A stretch of DNA of 64,000 nt, from contig NZ_LIVT01000001.1 of the NCBI RefSeq assembly GCF_001905905.1, positions 1,191,178-1,255,177 on the forward strand, written 5' to 3'. The DNA is from Streptomyces sp. CB02366. Its GTDB lineage: Bacteria; Actinomycetota; Actinomycetes; Streptomycetales; Streptomycetaceae. A program made the position numbers and the translations under genes. The notes beneath the pieces are model-generated. The model saw only the letters and a program-made list of their open reading frames with translations, ran no database searches and was not told where the DNA came from. Below, one piece after another: positions 51,654-59,977 of the stretch. Position 1 is the stretch's first letter. Each line of letters starts with the position of its first letter.

Positions 51654-51698
51654 GTAGGGCCCGATCCCCGGTTGAACGCTCCCGGGGTCGGGCCCTAC
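51654..51698 (-). terminator. Terminator of the cold-shock gene
   Basis: GTAGGGCCCGATCCCCGG pairs with CCGGGGTCGGGCCCTAC with a single bulged T; it lies 37 bp after the csp stop. Confidence 0.8.
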
Positions 51699-51734
51699 GT
51701 GCGTGAGTGGTGTCGTCGGACGACCGTGCCGAGC

Positions 51735-51941
51735 TCAGCCGACGGCGAGCTTGACCATGTCGGCCTGGGGCCCCTTCTGGCCCTGCGAGATCTCGAATTC
51801 AACTCGCTGACCCTCTTCGAGGGTGCGGTACCCGTCCATCTGGATCGCGCTGTAGTGGACGAAAACATCCGCACCACCGTCGACCGCGATGAAGCCGTAC
51901 CCCTTCTCCGCGTTGAACCACTTGACGGTGCCCTGAGCCAT
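51735..51941 (-). CDS. Cold-shock protein (CspA family)
   Basis: The complete 68-residue cold-shock domain starts at ATG 51941 with GGGGAG upstream. The RNP1 motif KGYGFIAVD and RNP2 motif VFVHYSAI are both present, preceded by [11 protein letters not shown]. It is a single-stranded nucleic-acid chaperone. It lies downstream of groEL in opposite regulatory context but the same strand, separated by its own terminator. It belongs to the ScoF/SC7.0-like group common in Streptomyces. Confidence 0.95.
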   Translation of the reverse strand: MAQGTVKWFNAEKGYGFIAVDGGADVFVHYSAIQMDGYRTLEEGQRVEFEISQGQKGPQADMVKLAVG

Positions 51942-52302
51942 GCCTAACTCCCCTATTACTGGCCCTTGCACGGGACCGCACTTCGCGGGCCCGGGTCGCG
52001 ACTCACCCTCCGACAGGAGAGGGTGGGCGGCGCCGCAGCGCGTCGACCGCGGCCGAATGTATCCGTCCAACTGCCCTCTGCAACAGGTCAATCGGACGAG
52101 AAATCTGGGCGCACTTGAACACGCGAATATGCGGGTTTCCTGAGATTTACGGGCAAGTCGGGTCAGACAAACGGCACTTATGCCGCAAGAGGTTCACGCA
52201 CTTTGGCTGCTTCTTATCGGGGCCGGGCGCATTCTCATATGCGGGCGGCACGAGCAGCGGACGGGGCTTCCCCAACTGTACCGCGCTCAACCATGCAGAA
52301 TT

Positions 52303-52331
52303 GCCCCCTCCGCTTCTGGAGCGGAGAGGGC
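52303..52331. terminator. Hairpin in the csp-MoaD interval
   Basis: GCCCCCTCCGC and GCGGAGAGGGC form an 11-bp stem with one mismatch and a 7-nt loop. It may terminate transcription from thrC-MoaD before csp. Confidence 0.6.
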
Positions 52332-52460
52332 AACTGCGGTCACAAGAAGGCGCCATGGCCTCAGAGGGCTCGACGGCCCCCCAGGGCGCCACCGCCCCAC
52401 GGGGACGCCACCGCCCCACGGGCGCGACGGACCCACAGGGCTCAGTCCGGGCCGGACCGG

Positions 52461-52500
52461 CTCAGCTCGGCCCGGGACGGCTCAGCTCGGCCCGGGACGG
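52461..52500. repeat. Perfect 20-bp tandem duplication
   Basis: The unit CTCAGCTCGGCCCGGGACGG occurs twice in a row, just after the MoaD gene's stop. Confidence 0.85.
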
Positions 52501-52510
52501 CCCGGGGCGT

Positions 52511-52789
52511 TCAGCAGCCGCCGGCGACCGCGGGGATGATCGAGACGCCCGCGCCGTCCGGGGTGGCCGCGTCCAGGCCGCCCTCGAAGCGCACGTCGTC
52601 GTCGTTGACGTACACGTTGACGAAGCGGCGCAGCCTGCCCTGGTCGTCCAGGACGCGGGCCGCGATGCCCGGGTGGTCCTTCTCCAGGGACTCGATGACC
52701 TCGGAGAGCTTCGCGCCCTCCGCCGTGACCTCGGCCTGGCCGCCCGTGTAGGTGCGGAGGATGGTGGGGATGCGGACCTTGACGCTCAT
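52511..52789 (-). CDS. MoaD/ThiS-family sulfur-carrier protein
   Basis: This is a 92-residue ubiquitin-like protein from ATG 52789. It has the beta-grasp pattern VKVRIPTILRTYTGGQAEV, LSEVIESLEKDHPGIAARVL and FVNVYVNDDDVRF, ending SIIPAVAGGC. Active sulfur carriers end in Gly-Gly; here one Cys follows, so a C-terminal trimming step (as for CysO-Mec+ type systems) or an alternative chemistry would be needed. It lies 35 bp downstream of thrC on the same strand, presumably one transcript under the SAM riboswitch. Confidence 0.88.
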   Translation of the reverse strand: MSVKVRIPTILRTYTGGQAEVTAEGAKLSEVIESLEKDHPGIAARVLDDQGRLRRFVNVYVNDDDVRFEGGLDAATPDGAGVSIIPAVAGGC

Positions 52790-52824
52790 GGCGGACGCCT
52801 TTCTCGGTGCTGCGGTCGGGGTGG

Positions 52825-54126
52825 TCAGGCGGAGGCGAGGCCCGCGGCGCGGAACGCGTCCAGGCTCGGCTTGATGGTCGCCGTGGCCTGCGAGGTGGGG
52901 GCGACCGCGTCGAGCGTCTTGAGGCCGTCGCCGGTGTTCAGGACGACGGTGGTGAGCGTCGGGTCGAGCACGCCGGCCTCGACCAGCTTCTTCGTCACGC
53001 CGACGGTCACCCCGCCCGCCGTCTCGCCGAAGATGCCCTCGGTGCGGGCCAGCAGCTTGATCGCGTCGACGACCTGCTCGTCGGTGACGTCCTCCACCGC
53101 GCCGCCGGTGCGGCGGGCGATGTCCAGGACGTAGGGGCCGTCCGCCGGGTTGCCGATGGCCAGCGACTTGGCGATGGTGTTCGGCTTCTGGGGCCGCACG
53201 ACGTCGTGGCCGGCCTTGAAGGCGGCGGAGACCGGGGAGCAGCCCTCGGCCTGGGCGCCGAAGATCTTGTACGGCTTGTCCTCGACGAGGCCGAGCCTGA
53301 TCAGCTCCTGGAACCCCTTGTCGATCTTGGTGAGCTGGGAGCCGGACGCGATCGGGATGACGATCTGGTCCGGCAGCTTCCAGCCGAGCTGCTCGCAGAT
53401 CTCGTACGCCAGCGTCTTGGAACCCTCGCCGTAGTACGGGCGGAGGTTGACGTTGACGAAGCCCCAGCCCTCGCCGAGCGGGTCGCCGATGAGCTCGGAG
53501 CAGAAGCGGTTGACGTCGTCGTAGGTGCCCTCGATGCCGACCAGCTCACCGCCGTACACCGCGGCCATGACGACCTTGCCCTGCTCCAGGTCGTGCGGGA
53601 TGAACACGCAGGAGCGCAGTCCGGCGCGGGCGGCGGCGGCGCCGACGGCTCCGGCCAGGTTGCCCGTGGAGGAGCAGGAGAGGGTGGTGAAACCGAAGGC
53701 GCGGGCGGCCTCGACGGCGATCGCGACGACGCGGTCCTTGAAGGAGTGCGTCGGGTTGCCGGAGTCGTCCTTCACGTACAGGCCGCCGGTGACGCCCAGC
53801 TCGCGGGCGAGGTTGTCGGCCTTGACGAGCTTGGTGAAGCCCGGGTTGATGTTGGGCTTCTCCGCGACGTCGGCGGGAACGGGCAGCAGCGGGGCGTACC
53901 GCCAGATGTTGTCCGGGCCGGACTCGATGCGCTTCCGCAGCTCCTCGGGGGAGCCGGTGGGCAGGTCGTACGCCACTTCCAGCGGCCCGAAACAGGAGGC
54001 GCAGGCGAACAGGGGGCCCAGCTCGAACCGCTCGCCGCACTCGCGGCAGGAAAGCGCCGCGGCGGGGCCGAGGTCGACGGCCGGGGCGGAAGGAGTGGTG
54101 CTGCCTGCAACGGTCTGAACAGCCAT
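52825..54126 (-). CDS. thrC: Threonine synthase
   Basis: This 433-residue PLP enzyme converts O-phosphohomoserine to threonine. An N-terminal zinc-ribbon-like pair of CxxC motifs (CREC at 27-30, CASC at 42-45) precedes the catalytic core. The PLP lysine is in GNPTHSFKDR (Lys130), and the phosphate-binding SSTGNLAGAVGAAAAR and QLTKIDKGF segments follow. ATG 54126 is chosen; an upstream in-frame ATG would extend into the riboswitch expression region. The gene is preceded by a SAM-I riboswitch and followed by MoaD. The branch point with methionine makes this regulation meaningful. Confidence 0.93.
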   Translation of the reverse strand: MAVQTVAGSTTPSAPAVDLGPAAALSCRECGERFELGPLFACASCFGPLEVAYDLPTGSPEELRKRIESGPDNIWRYAPLLPVPADVAEKPNINPGFTKLVKADNLARELGVTGGLYVKDDSGNPTHSFKDRVVAIAVEAARAFGFTTLSCSSTGNLAGAVGAAAARAGLRSCVFIPHDLEQGKVVMAAVYGGELVGIEGTYDDVNRFCSELIGDPLGEGWGFVNVNLRPYYGEGSKTLAYEICEQLGWKLPDQIVIPIASGSQLTKIDKGFQELIRLGLVEDKPYKIFGAQAEGCSPVSAAFKAGHDVVRPQKPNTIAKSLAIGNPADGPYVLDIARRTGGAVEDVTDEQVVDAIKLLARTEGIFGETAGGVTVGVTKKLVEAGVLDPTLTTVVLNTGDGLKTLDAVAPTSQATATIKPSLDAFRAAGLASA

Positions 54127-54174
54127 GATGGCGGAGGTCCCTTTCTCCTCATCTTCCTCGCGACGCATTTCGCC

Positions 54175-54272
54175 GCAAGACGGAATTGGCACCTTCCCCA
54201 CCGTGACCTCGCGGTCGGCAGGAGGGTTGCCGGGACTTCAACGGGCCGTTCCCTCAGTCCCTCTGGATGAGC
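54175..54272 (-). promoter_or_regulatory. SAM-I (S-box) riboswitch upstream of thrC
   Basis: Read on the minus strand from ~54272, the leader has CATCCAGAGGGACTGAGGGA, then CGGCCCGTTGAAGTCCCGGC and AACC, a variable helix, and GGAAGGTGCCAATTCCG. These are the conserved SAM-I aptamer segments: AGAGGGA with ACTG, GGCCC, the GAAGYCCGGCAACC kink-turn and GGTGCCAAWTCC. It ends ~50 nt before the thrC start, so a terminator or ribosome-masking switch lies between. Confidence 0.85.
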
Positions 54273-54426
54273 TCTGTGGCACTGGATCTTCGATCCAGGC
54301 GTTTATGCGCGCTCCGACCCCGACATGCGATGGCTCCGCGCGTTGCTCAAGACTGTAACCGAAGCACCGGACCGTCGAGATAGTCGTCCGAACCGCGAGA
54401 TGGATCACACACAGGGAGTGCCGACC

Positions 54427-55377
54427 GTGCTCGAAGAGGTGGAACGCTGGCTGACCAGGCGGTCCTGGTCGTCCGGCGACCGCCCGCTGGACCGGCTCAC
54501 CGACGCGCGGGCCGCCGACCCGCGGCGTACGACCGTGAGCGTGGTACTGCCCGCGTTGAACGAGGAGGCCACGGTCGGCGCGATCGTGGCGACGATCCGG
54601 CGGGAGCTGATGGAGAAGGTCCGCCTCGTCGACGAACTCCTGGTGATCGACTCCGGCTCCACCGACGCCACCGCGGCCGTGGCGCGGGCGGCAGGCGCGC
54701 GGGTGGTCCACCGGGACGCGATCCTGCCCCGGATCCCGGCGGTGCCCGGCAAGGGCGAGGTCCTGTGGCGGTCACTCCTGGTGACCAGCGGCGAGATCGT
54801 CTGCTTCGTGGACGCGGACCTCAGGGACTTCTCGGCGGACTTCGTCTCGGGGACGGTCGGGCCGCTGCTGACCGATCCCGACGTGCAGTTCGTCAAGGCG
54901 ATGTACGACCGTCCGCTCGGCGGCGAGGCGGGCCAGGGCGGCCGGGTCACCGAACTGGTGGCACGCCCGCTGCTCAATCTGCACTGGCCCCGGCTGGCCG
55001 GATTCGTGCAGCCGCTGGGCGGCGAGTACGCGGTGCGGCGCATCCTGCTGGAGCGGCTGCCGTTCCCGGTCGGTTACGGGGTGGAGCTGGGGCTGCTGGT
55101 GGACGCGCTGCACACGGTGGGCCTGGACGCGCTGGGCCAGGTCGACGTGGGCGTACGCGTCCACCGCCACCAGGACGGGCGGGCGCTGGGCCGGATGGCG
55201 GCGGCGATCTACCGCACGGCGCAGCTCAGGCTCTCCCGGGGCCACCTGGTGCGGCCGGCGCTGACCCAGTTCGAGCGCGGCGAGGACGGCTTCGTCCCCC
55301 GTACGCATCCGGTGGACACCGAGGAGCGGCCGCCGATGCGGGAGATCGCGGAGTACGCGGCGCGGTGGGCGGCGTGA
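54427..55377 (+). CDS. Glucosyl-3-phosphoglycerate synthase (GpgS-like)
   Basis: This is a 316-residue GT2/GT81 glycosyltransferase. GTG 54427 is chosen for its GGGAG site; an ATG at 54400 is possible. The nucleotide-sugar fold is evident: VSVVLPALNEEATVGAIV, DELLVIDSGSTDATA, KGEVLWRSLL, the metal-binding CFVDADL, and GGEYAVRRILLERLPFPVGYGVELGLLVD. GpgS transfers glucose from NDP-glucose to 3-phosphoglycerate, the first step to glucosylglycerate and polymethylated polysaccharides. The next gene is otsA (63 bp), so compatible-solute or storage-sugar metabolism is a coherent context. Confidence 0.85.
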   Translation: MLEEVERWLTRRSWSSGDRPLDRLTDARAADPRRTTVSVVLPALNEEATVGAIVATIRRELMEKVRLVDELLVIDSGSTDATAAVARAAGARVVHRDAILPRIPAVPGKGEVLWRSLLVTSGEIVCFVDADLRDFSADFVSGTVGPLLTDPDVQFVKAMYDRPLGGEAGQGGRVTELVARPLLNLHWPRLAGFVQPLGGEYAVRRILLERLPFPVGYGVELGLLVDALHTVGLDALGQVDVGVRVHRHQDGRALGRMAAAIYRTAQLRLSRGHLVRPALTQFERGEDGFVPRTHPVDTEERPPMREIAEYAARWAA

Positions 55378-55440
55378 GGCGGTGGCCGGGCGGAGGGCGG
55401 GGGCGTTTGGGGGCCGGGCTCACGGGCTAGGTTCCGGTAC

Positions 55441-56832
55441 ATGGTCTCCGAGCACACGCCTTCCCCCGCTTCCCAGGTCCTCGTCGCGTCCAACCGCGGC
55501 CCCGTCTCGTACACGCTCGGTGAGGACGGGACGCTCGACGCCAAACGCGGCGGGGGCGGCCTCGTCTCCGGGCTGAGCGCCGTCGACGACAAGGTGTGGG
55601 TCTGCGCGGCCCTCGGCGAGGGCGACCGCGAGGCGGTCCGCCGCGGGGTCGGGGAGCCGGGCGTCCGGATGCTGGACATCGACGCCGAGGTGCACGCCGA
55701 CGCCTACAACGGCATCGCGAACTCGGTGCTGTGGTTCGTCCACCACATGCTCTACCAGACGCCGGTCGAGCCGGTCTTCGACGCGGAGTTCCGCCGGCAG
55801 TGGGCCGCGTACGAGACGTACAACCGGGCGTTCGCGCGGGCGCTGGCCGAGGAGGCGGAGCCGGGGGCCTCGGTCCTCGTCCAGGACTACCACCTGGCGC
55901 TGGTCCCCGGCATGCTGCGGGAGCTGCGCCCGGACCTCAGGATCGGCCACTTCTCGCACACGCCGTGGGCGCCGGTGGACTACTTCCGGCTGCTGCCCGA
56001 CGACATCGCCGAACAGCTGCTGCGCGGCATCCTCGGCGCGGACCGGGCCGCGTTCCTGACCCGCCGCTGGGCGGACGCGTTCATCGCCTGCTGTACGGAG
56101 ATCCTCGGCGGGACGGGCCGGACCCGGATCGGGGTGCACGGCCTCGGGGCCGACGCGGAGTTCCTGCGCCGACGCGCGCACGAGCTGGACGTGGACGAGC
56201 GGATGGCGGCGCTGCGGGAGCAGGTGGGCGAGGGACGGAAGACCATCGTCCGGGTGGACCGCACCGAGCTGTCCAAGAACATCGTGCGGGGCCTGCACGC
56301 CTACCGGGCCCTGCTGGAGTCCCGCCCGGAGTGGCGCGAGCGCGTCGTGCACATCGCCTTCGCCTACCCCTCCCGCCAGGACCTCGCCGTCTACCGGGAC
56401 TACACGGCGGCCGTGCAGTCGCTGGCGACGGAGATCAACGGCCAGTACGGCACCGAGGGTTGGACCCCGGTCGTCCTCCACGTCAAGGACGACTTCGCCC
56501 GCTCGCTGGCCGCGTACCGGCTGGCGGACGTGGCCCTGGTCAACCCGATCCGCGACGGCATGAACCTGGTCGCCAAGGAGGTCCCCGTCGTCTCGGACCG
56601 GGGCTGCGCCCTGGTGCTGTCACGGGAGGCGGGGGCGTACGAGGAGCTGGGGGAGGACGCGATCACGGTGAACCCGTACGACGTGACGGGCACGGCGGAG
56701 GCCCTGCACGAGGCGCTGACGATGCCCGGCGACGAACGGTCCGACCGCACGGAGCGGCTGGCCGAGGCGGCGACGGCGCTGCCGCCGCAGCAGTGGTTCC
56801 TGGACCAGCTGGAGGCGCTGCGGCAGGAGTGA
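55441..56832 (+). CDS. otsA: Trehalose-6-phosphate synthase
   Basis: This 463-residue GT20 enzyme makes trehalose-6-phosphate from a nucleotide-glucose and glucose-6-phosphate. It starts with VLVASNRGPVSYT and has GGGGLVSGLS (donor loop), VLVQDYHLALVPGMLRELRPDL, HTPWAP, VDRTELSKNIVRGL, and DGMNLVAKEVPVVS near the C-terminus. It lies after GpgS and convergent to otsB, so the OtsA-OtsB route is complete here. Confidence 0.93.
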   Translation: MVSEHTPSPASQVLVASNRGPVSYTLGEDGTLDAKRGGGGLVSGLSAVDDKVWVCAALGEGDREAVRRGVGEPGVRMLDIDAEVHADAYNGIANSVLWFVHHMLYQTPVEPVFDAEFRRQWAAYETYNRAFARALAEEAEPGASVLVQDYHLALVPGMLRELRPDLRIGHFSHTPWAPVDYFRLLPDDIAEQLLRGILGADRAAFLTRRWADAFIACCTEILGGTGRTRIGVHGLGADAEFLRRRAHELDVDERMAALREQVGEGRKTIVRVDRTELSKNIVRGLHAYRALLESRPEWRERVVHIAFAYPSRQDLAVYRDYTAAVQSLATEINGQYGTEGWTPVVLHVKDDFARSLAAYRLADVALVNPIRDGMNLVAKEVPVVSDRGCALVLSREAGAYEELGEDAITVNPYDVTGTAEALHEALTMPGDERSDRTERLAEAATALPPQQWFLDQLEALRQE

Positions 56833-56916
56833 GGCGCGGGGCGGTTCCGCGCGCCGGGGCCGTCCACGCGGAGGTGCTGCCGCGCCCCGGGCGGGCGGCT
56901 CTCGGCACGCTGCCCG

Positions 56917-56950
56917 TGACCGCGGGGGCGTGACCGCGGGGGCGTGACCG
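56917..56950. repeat. 14-bp tandem repeat between otsA and otsB
   Basis: GTGACCGCGGGGGC occurs twice plus a partial third copy in the convergent intergenic region. Confidence 0.7.
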
Positions 56951-56989
56951 GCGGCGCACCGCGGGCCGGCCCCGCCAGGGCGGCCGGGC

Positions 56990-57841
56990 CTACAGCCGCT
57001 CGGCCAACGCCGCCAGGAAGGCCACCACCGCCGCCGGGCCCGGTACCGCCAGGTCCGCGCGTTCGGCCAGTTCGGGCACCTCGGCGCTGCCGCTGCACAC
57101 CAGGAGGCCGGGGACGCCGTCCGGGCCCTCGGTCCGCAGCTTCTCCACGGCGGCGAAGGCGGCGAGGTCCCCGAGGTCGTCGCCCGCGTAGATCACGGAC
57201 TCCGCGTCCAGCTCGGCGACGAACCGGGCCAGGGCCACGCCCTTGTCCATGCCGGGCGGCCGCAACTCCAGGACCAGGCGGCCGGGTTCGACGATCAGCC
57301 CGTGCTGTGCGGCCAACTCGCCGAGGGGCCCGGCCAACGTGTCGAAGGCCGCCTGCGGGTCCTCGGCGCGCCGCGTGTGGACCGCGACGGCCTGCCCCTT
57401 CTCCTCGATCCAGGCGCCTTCCCCCACACCGAACTTGTCGAGGATGCCGGGGAGTTCGGCGCGGACGGCGGTGACGCCCGGGTGCGGGGCGGGGGCGTTG
57501 ACCGTTCCGGTCACGGCGTCCCAGCGCTCGGCGCCGTAGTGCCCGAGCACCACCAGGTGCTCCAGGCCGGGGACGCCCGAGAAACCGCCGTACCGCACCG
57601 CCACGTCCGCCGGACGGCCGGTGATCACGGCGACGGCCGCGACCTTCGGCGCGAGCGCGGCGAGCGCCTCGACGGTGCCGGGGTGGGCGCGCGCCTGCTC
57701 GGGGTCGGCGACGATGTCGGCGAGCGTGCCGTCGAAGTCGAGGGCGACGACCGCGCGGTCGGGCCGGGCGAGCACGGCGTCGAGCCCCTCGCGTCCGGCC
57801 GGGGTGGTCGGGGTCGGCAGGTTTTCCGGGTGACTGCCCAT
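56990..57841 (-). CDS. otsB: Trehalose-6-phosphate phosphatase
   Basis: This 283-residue HAD-superfamily phosphatase removes phosphate from trehalose-6-phosphate. The nucleophile motif VVALDFDGTLADIV lies at about residues 31-44. Motif II is AVITGRPADV, the cap region runs through EDPQAAFDTLAGPL and VLELRPPGMDKGVALARFV, and the final acidic motif is VIYAGDDLGDLAAF. Start at ATG 57841. Convergent with otsA rather than co-transcribed. Confidence 0.92.
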   Translation of the reverse strand: MGSHPENLPTPTTPAGREGLDAVLARPDRAVVALDFDGTLADIVADPEQARAHPGTVEALAALAPKVAAVAVITGRPADVAVRYGGFSGVPGLEHLVVLGHYGAERWDAVTGTVNAPAPHPGVTAVRAELPGILDKFGVGEGAWIEEKGQAVAVHTRRAEDPQAAFDTLAGPLGELAAQHGLIVEPGRLVLELRPPGMDKGVALARFVAELDAESVIYAGDDLGDLAAFAAVEKLRTEGPDGVPGLLVCSGSAEVPELAERADLAVPGPAAVVAFLAALAERL

Positions 57842-57942
57842 GGGGCGAGCCTAATCCCTGGGCGGCAAAGAACGCATACCCACGCTGCGAGCCCGTGCGG
57901 ACGCCTGCGTCCCGGGCGGGCCGGAGGTCCGGCCGGCCGAGC

Positions 57943-57972
57943 TTGACACCCGCTCCTCCACGACTCCATGAT
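57943..57972 (+). promoter_or_regulatory. Promoter of the ABC exporter operon
   Basis: TTGACA (57943-57948) and CATGAT (57967-57972) are 18 bp apart; the -10 overlaps the inverted repeat at 57970-57995. Confidence 0.6.
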
Positions 57973-57995
57973 TCCATTAATTGACTCATGGAATC
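57970..57995. promoter_or_regulatory. Candidate GntR (YtrA-type) operator
   Basis: GATTCCAT (57970-57977) and ATGGAATC (57988-57995) are perfect inverted 8-mers 10 bp apart in a locally AT-rich stretch, directly upstream of the ABC ATPase start. The GntR gene of the same operon is the obvious candidate binder. Confidence 0.65.
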
Positions 57996-58007
57996 GAGGT
58001 GAGGCGC

Positions 58008-58952
58008 GTGGCAGACACGAGCTCCCCGGACGCGGCGTCCGGCAGCTGGGCACTCGAAGCCCGGGGCCTGGGCAAGCGCTACCGACGCGGCTGGGCGCTG
58101 CGCGACTGCTCCTTCCGGGTCCCGGCCGGCCGCATCTGCGGTCTGGTCGGTCCCAACGGAGCCGGCAAGAGCACCCTGCTCGGGCTGGCGACCCGGCAGG
58201 TACAGCCGACCACCGGCGGCCTGCGGGTCTTCGGCGTACCGGTCGACGACCCCGCCGTCCTGCCCAAGATCGCGTTCCTGGGGCAGGACAAGCCGCTGTT
58301 CAAGCGGTTCACCGTGGCCGAGACCCTGCGGCTGGGCGCCGAGCTGAACCCCGCGTGGGACGCCGCCGCCGCGCACCGCATCGTCCGCGCGGGCAACGTT
58401 CCGCAGAACGCGAAGGTCGGCACGCTCTCCGGCGGCCAGCGCACCCGCCTCGCCTTCGCCCTCGCCTTCGGCAAGCGGCCCGACCTGCTGCTCCTGGACG
58501 AGCCGATGGCGGACCTCGACCCGCTGGCCCGCGACGAGATGAGCACCCTCCTGATGGCGGAGGCCGTCGAGCGCGGCACCACGGTGGTGATGTCCTCGCA
58601 CATGCTGACCGAGCTGGAGGACATGTGCGACTACCTGCTGGTCGTCTCCGAGGGCCGCATCCGCATGGCCGGTGACGCCGACGCGCTGGTCCCGGCCCAC
58701 ACCCTGGTCACGGGGGTGAGCCACGACGGCTCGCTCCCGCCCGAGCTCGGCCACCACACGGTCGTCGAAACCCGCCTCCAGGGACGGCAGTTCCAGGCGA
58801 TGATCCGGCCGAAGGGGCCGCTCCCCGCCGACTGGCAGAGCGCCGATCCCTCGCTGGAGGAAGTCCTCCTCGCCCACCTCCGCTCCCCGGACGCCCCCTC
58901 GCTCTACACCCAGGGCGCCCGCGTCGACGCCGAAGGGATCCAGGCCGCATGA
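58008..58952 (+). CDS. ABC transporter ATP-binding protein
   Basis: This is a 314-residue ATPase from GTG 58008 (GAGGTGAGG upstream). Walker A is GPNGAGKST (about 48), the signature LSGGQRTRLAFALAFG (about 143) and Walker B LLLLDEPMADLDP (about 165), with a switch His in VMSSHML. After residue ~225 a C-terminal domain of ~90 residues follows. It drives the membrane partner encoded next (ATGA overlap) and belongs to the antibiotic/lantibiotic-type exporter group. Substrate unknown. Confidence 0.9.
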   Translation: MADTSSPDAASGSWALEARGLGKRYRRGWALRDCSFRVPAGRICGLVGPNGAGKSTLLGLATRQVQPTTGGLRVFGVPVDDPAVLPKIAFLGQDKPLFKRFTVAETLRLGAELNPAWDAAAAHRIVRAGNVPQNAKVGTLSGGQRTRLAFALAFGKRPDLLLLDEPMADLDPLARDEMSTLLMAEAVERGTTVVMSSHMLTELEDMCDYLLVVSEGRIRMAGDADALVPAHTLVTGVSHDGSLPPELGHHTVVETRLQGRQFQAMIRPKGPLPADWQSADPSLEEVLLAHLRSPDAPSLYTQGARVDAEGIQAA

Positions 58953-59923
58953 GCGCCACCCTCACCGAGAAGCCCACCGGACCCGCCCCCGGCCGCCGCC
59001 TGTTGCGCGGAATGCCGTGGCTCGTCGTACGCCAGCATCGCATCGCGCTGGCCTGCGTCCTCGGCCTCACGCTGCTGACGGCGCTCTGGATCGTGTACGA
59101 GCGCAACGAGCTGGTCCACATGCTCGACACGAAGGGCTGGCCGGAGAACGACGTCGGCTGGCCGATGGAGAGCGACCGCGGCTACAACTACATCACCACC
59201 GTCCTCGGCGGCCTCCCGGTGATCCTCGCCGTCTTCATCGGCGCCCCGCTGATCGCGGGCGACCAGGAGAACGGCACCGCGCAGCTCGTCACCACCCAGT
59301 CGGTGACCCGCCGCCAGTGGCTGGCCGCCAAGCTCGGCCTGGCCTACACCCTCGCGCTGGTCTCCGGCGTGGTGCTCTCGGCCCTGTTCACCTGGTGGTG
59401 GAAGCCGTACCGCTCGGTCTTCCTCAGCCAGTGGATCGACGGCATGATCTTCGACAACACCGGGCCCGTCCTGCCCGCGTTCCTCCTCTTCCTCACCGCC
59501 GCGGGCATCACCATCGGCGTCCTGGTCCGCCGGGTGCTCCCGGCCATGGTGGTCACGTTCCTGTTCACGGCGATCACCACCATGTTCGTCTGGGACGAGA
59601 TCCGGATGCGGCTCGGCTCCACGCAGATGTTCACCTACCCGAAGGGCACCGAACTCCCGGCACGCTTCAGCGACGCCTACGAGGTGGACCGCTGGGTCGG
59701 CAGCGCGGACGGAACCCTCTACAACTGGGGCATCTGCGCCGAGGCGACCGAGAAGGCGCAGAACGCGTGCATCGAGAAGCACGGCATCGTCAACGACGTG
59801 ATCGAGTACCTCCCCTACAGCCAGATGGGCGCCATGCAGTGGATCGCCGCGGGCCTCCTGCTCGCCGGAACGGCCCTGCTCACGGCGTTCACCCTCTGGT
59901 GGGCCTCCCGCCGCCCGCTGTAG
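58949..59923 (+). CDS. ABC transporter membrane protein (ABC-2-like)
   Basis: This is a 324-residue protein whose ATG overlaps the ATPase stop. About six hydrophobic segments are visible (IALACVLGLTLLTALWIVY, VILAVFIGAPLIAG, LGLAYTLALVSGVVLSALFTWWW, LPAFLLFLTAAGITIGVLVRRVLPAMVVTFLFTAITTMF, and a C-terminal IAAGLLLAGTALLTAFTLWW). A large external loop (about 212-290) includes two Cys. It carries the classic ABC-2 QENGTAQLVTTQSVTRRQWLAAK cytoplasmic segment. Works with the preceding ATPase; the regulator follows. Confidence 0.85.
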   Translation: MSATLTEKPTGPAPGRRLLRGMPWLVVRQHRIALACVLGLTLLTALWIVYERNELVHMLDTKGWPENDVGWPMESDRGYNYITTVLGGLPVILAVFIGAPLIAGDQENGTAQLVTTQSVTRRQWLAAKLGLAYTLALVSGVVLSALFTWWWKPYRSVFLSQWIDGMIFDNTGPVLPAFLLFLTAAGITIGVLVRRVLPAMVVTFLFTAITTMFVWDEIRMRLGSTQMFTYPKGTELPARFSDAYEVDRWVGSADGTLYNWGICAEATEKAQNACIEKHGIVNDVIEYLPYSQMGAMQWIAAGLLLAGTALLTAFTLWWASRRPL

Positions 59924-59977
59924 GTCCGGCCCCCTCTCCTACGTAAAGTGTCGGCAATCGAGCGGAAGGTGAAGTCC

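Larger units (their letters stand above)
51942..52510. other. Intergenic region between csp and MoaD genes
   Basis: Its left part (51960-52260) is AT-richer than the surroundings and probably contains the csp promoter and a long leader, though no hexamer pair is convincing. A hairpin lies at 52303-52331 and a tandem repeat at 52461-52500. I see no gene on either strand. Confidence 0.45.
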
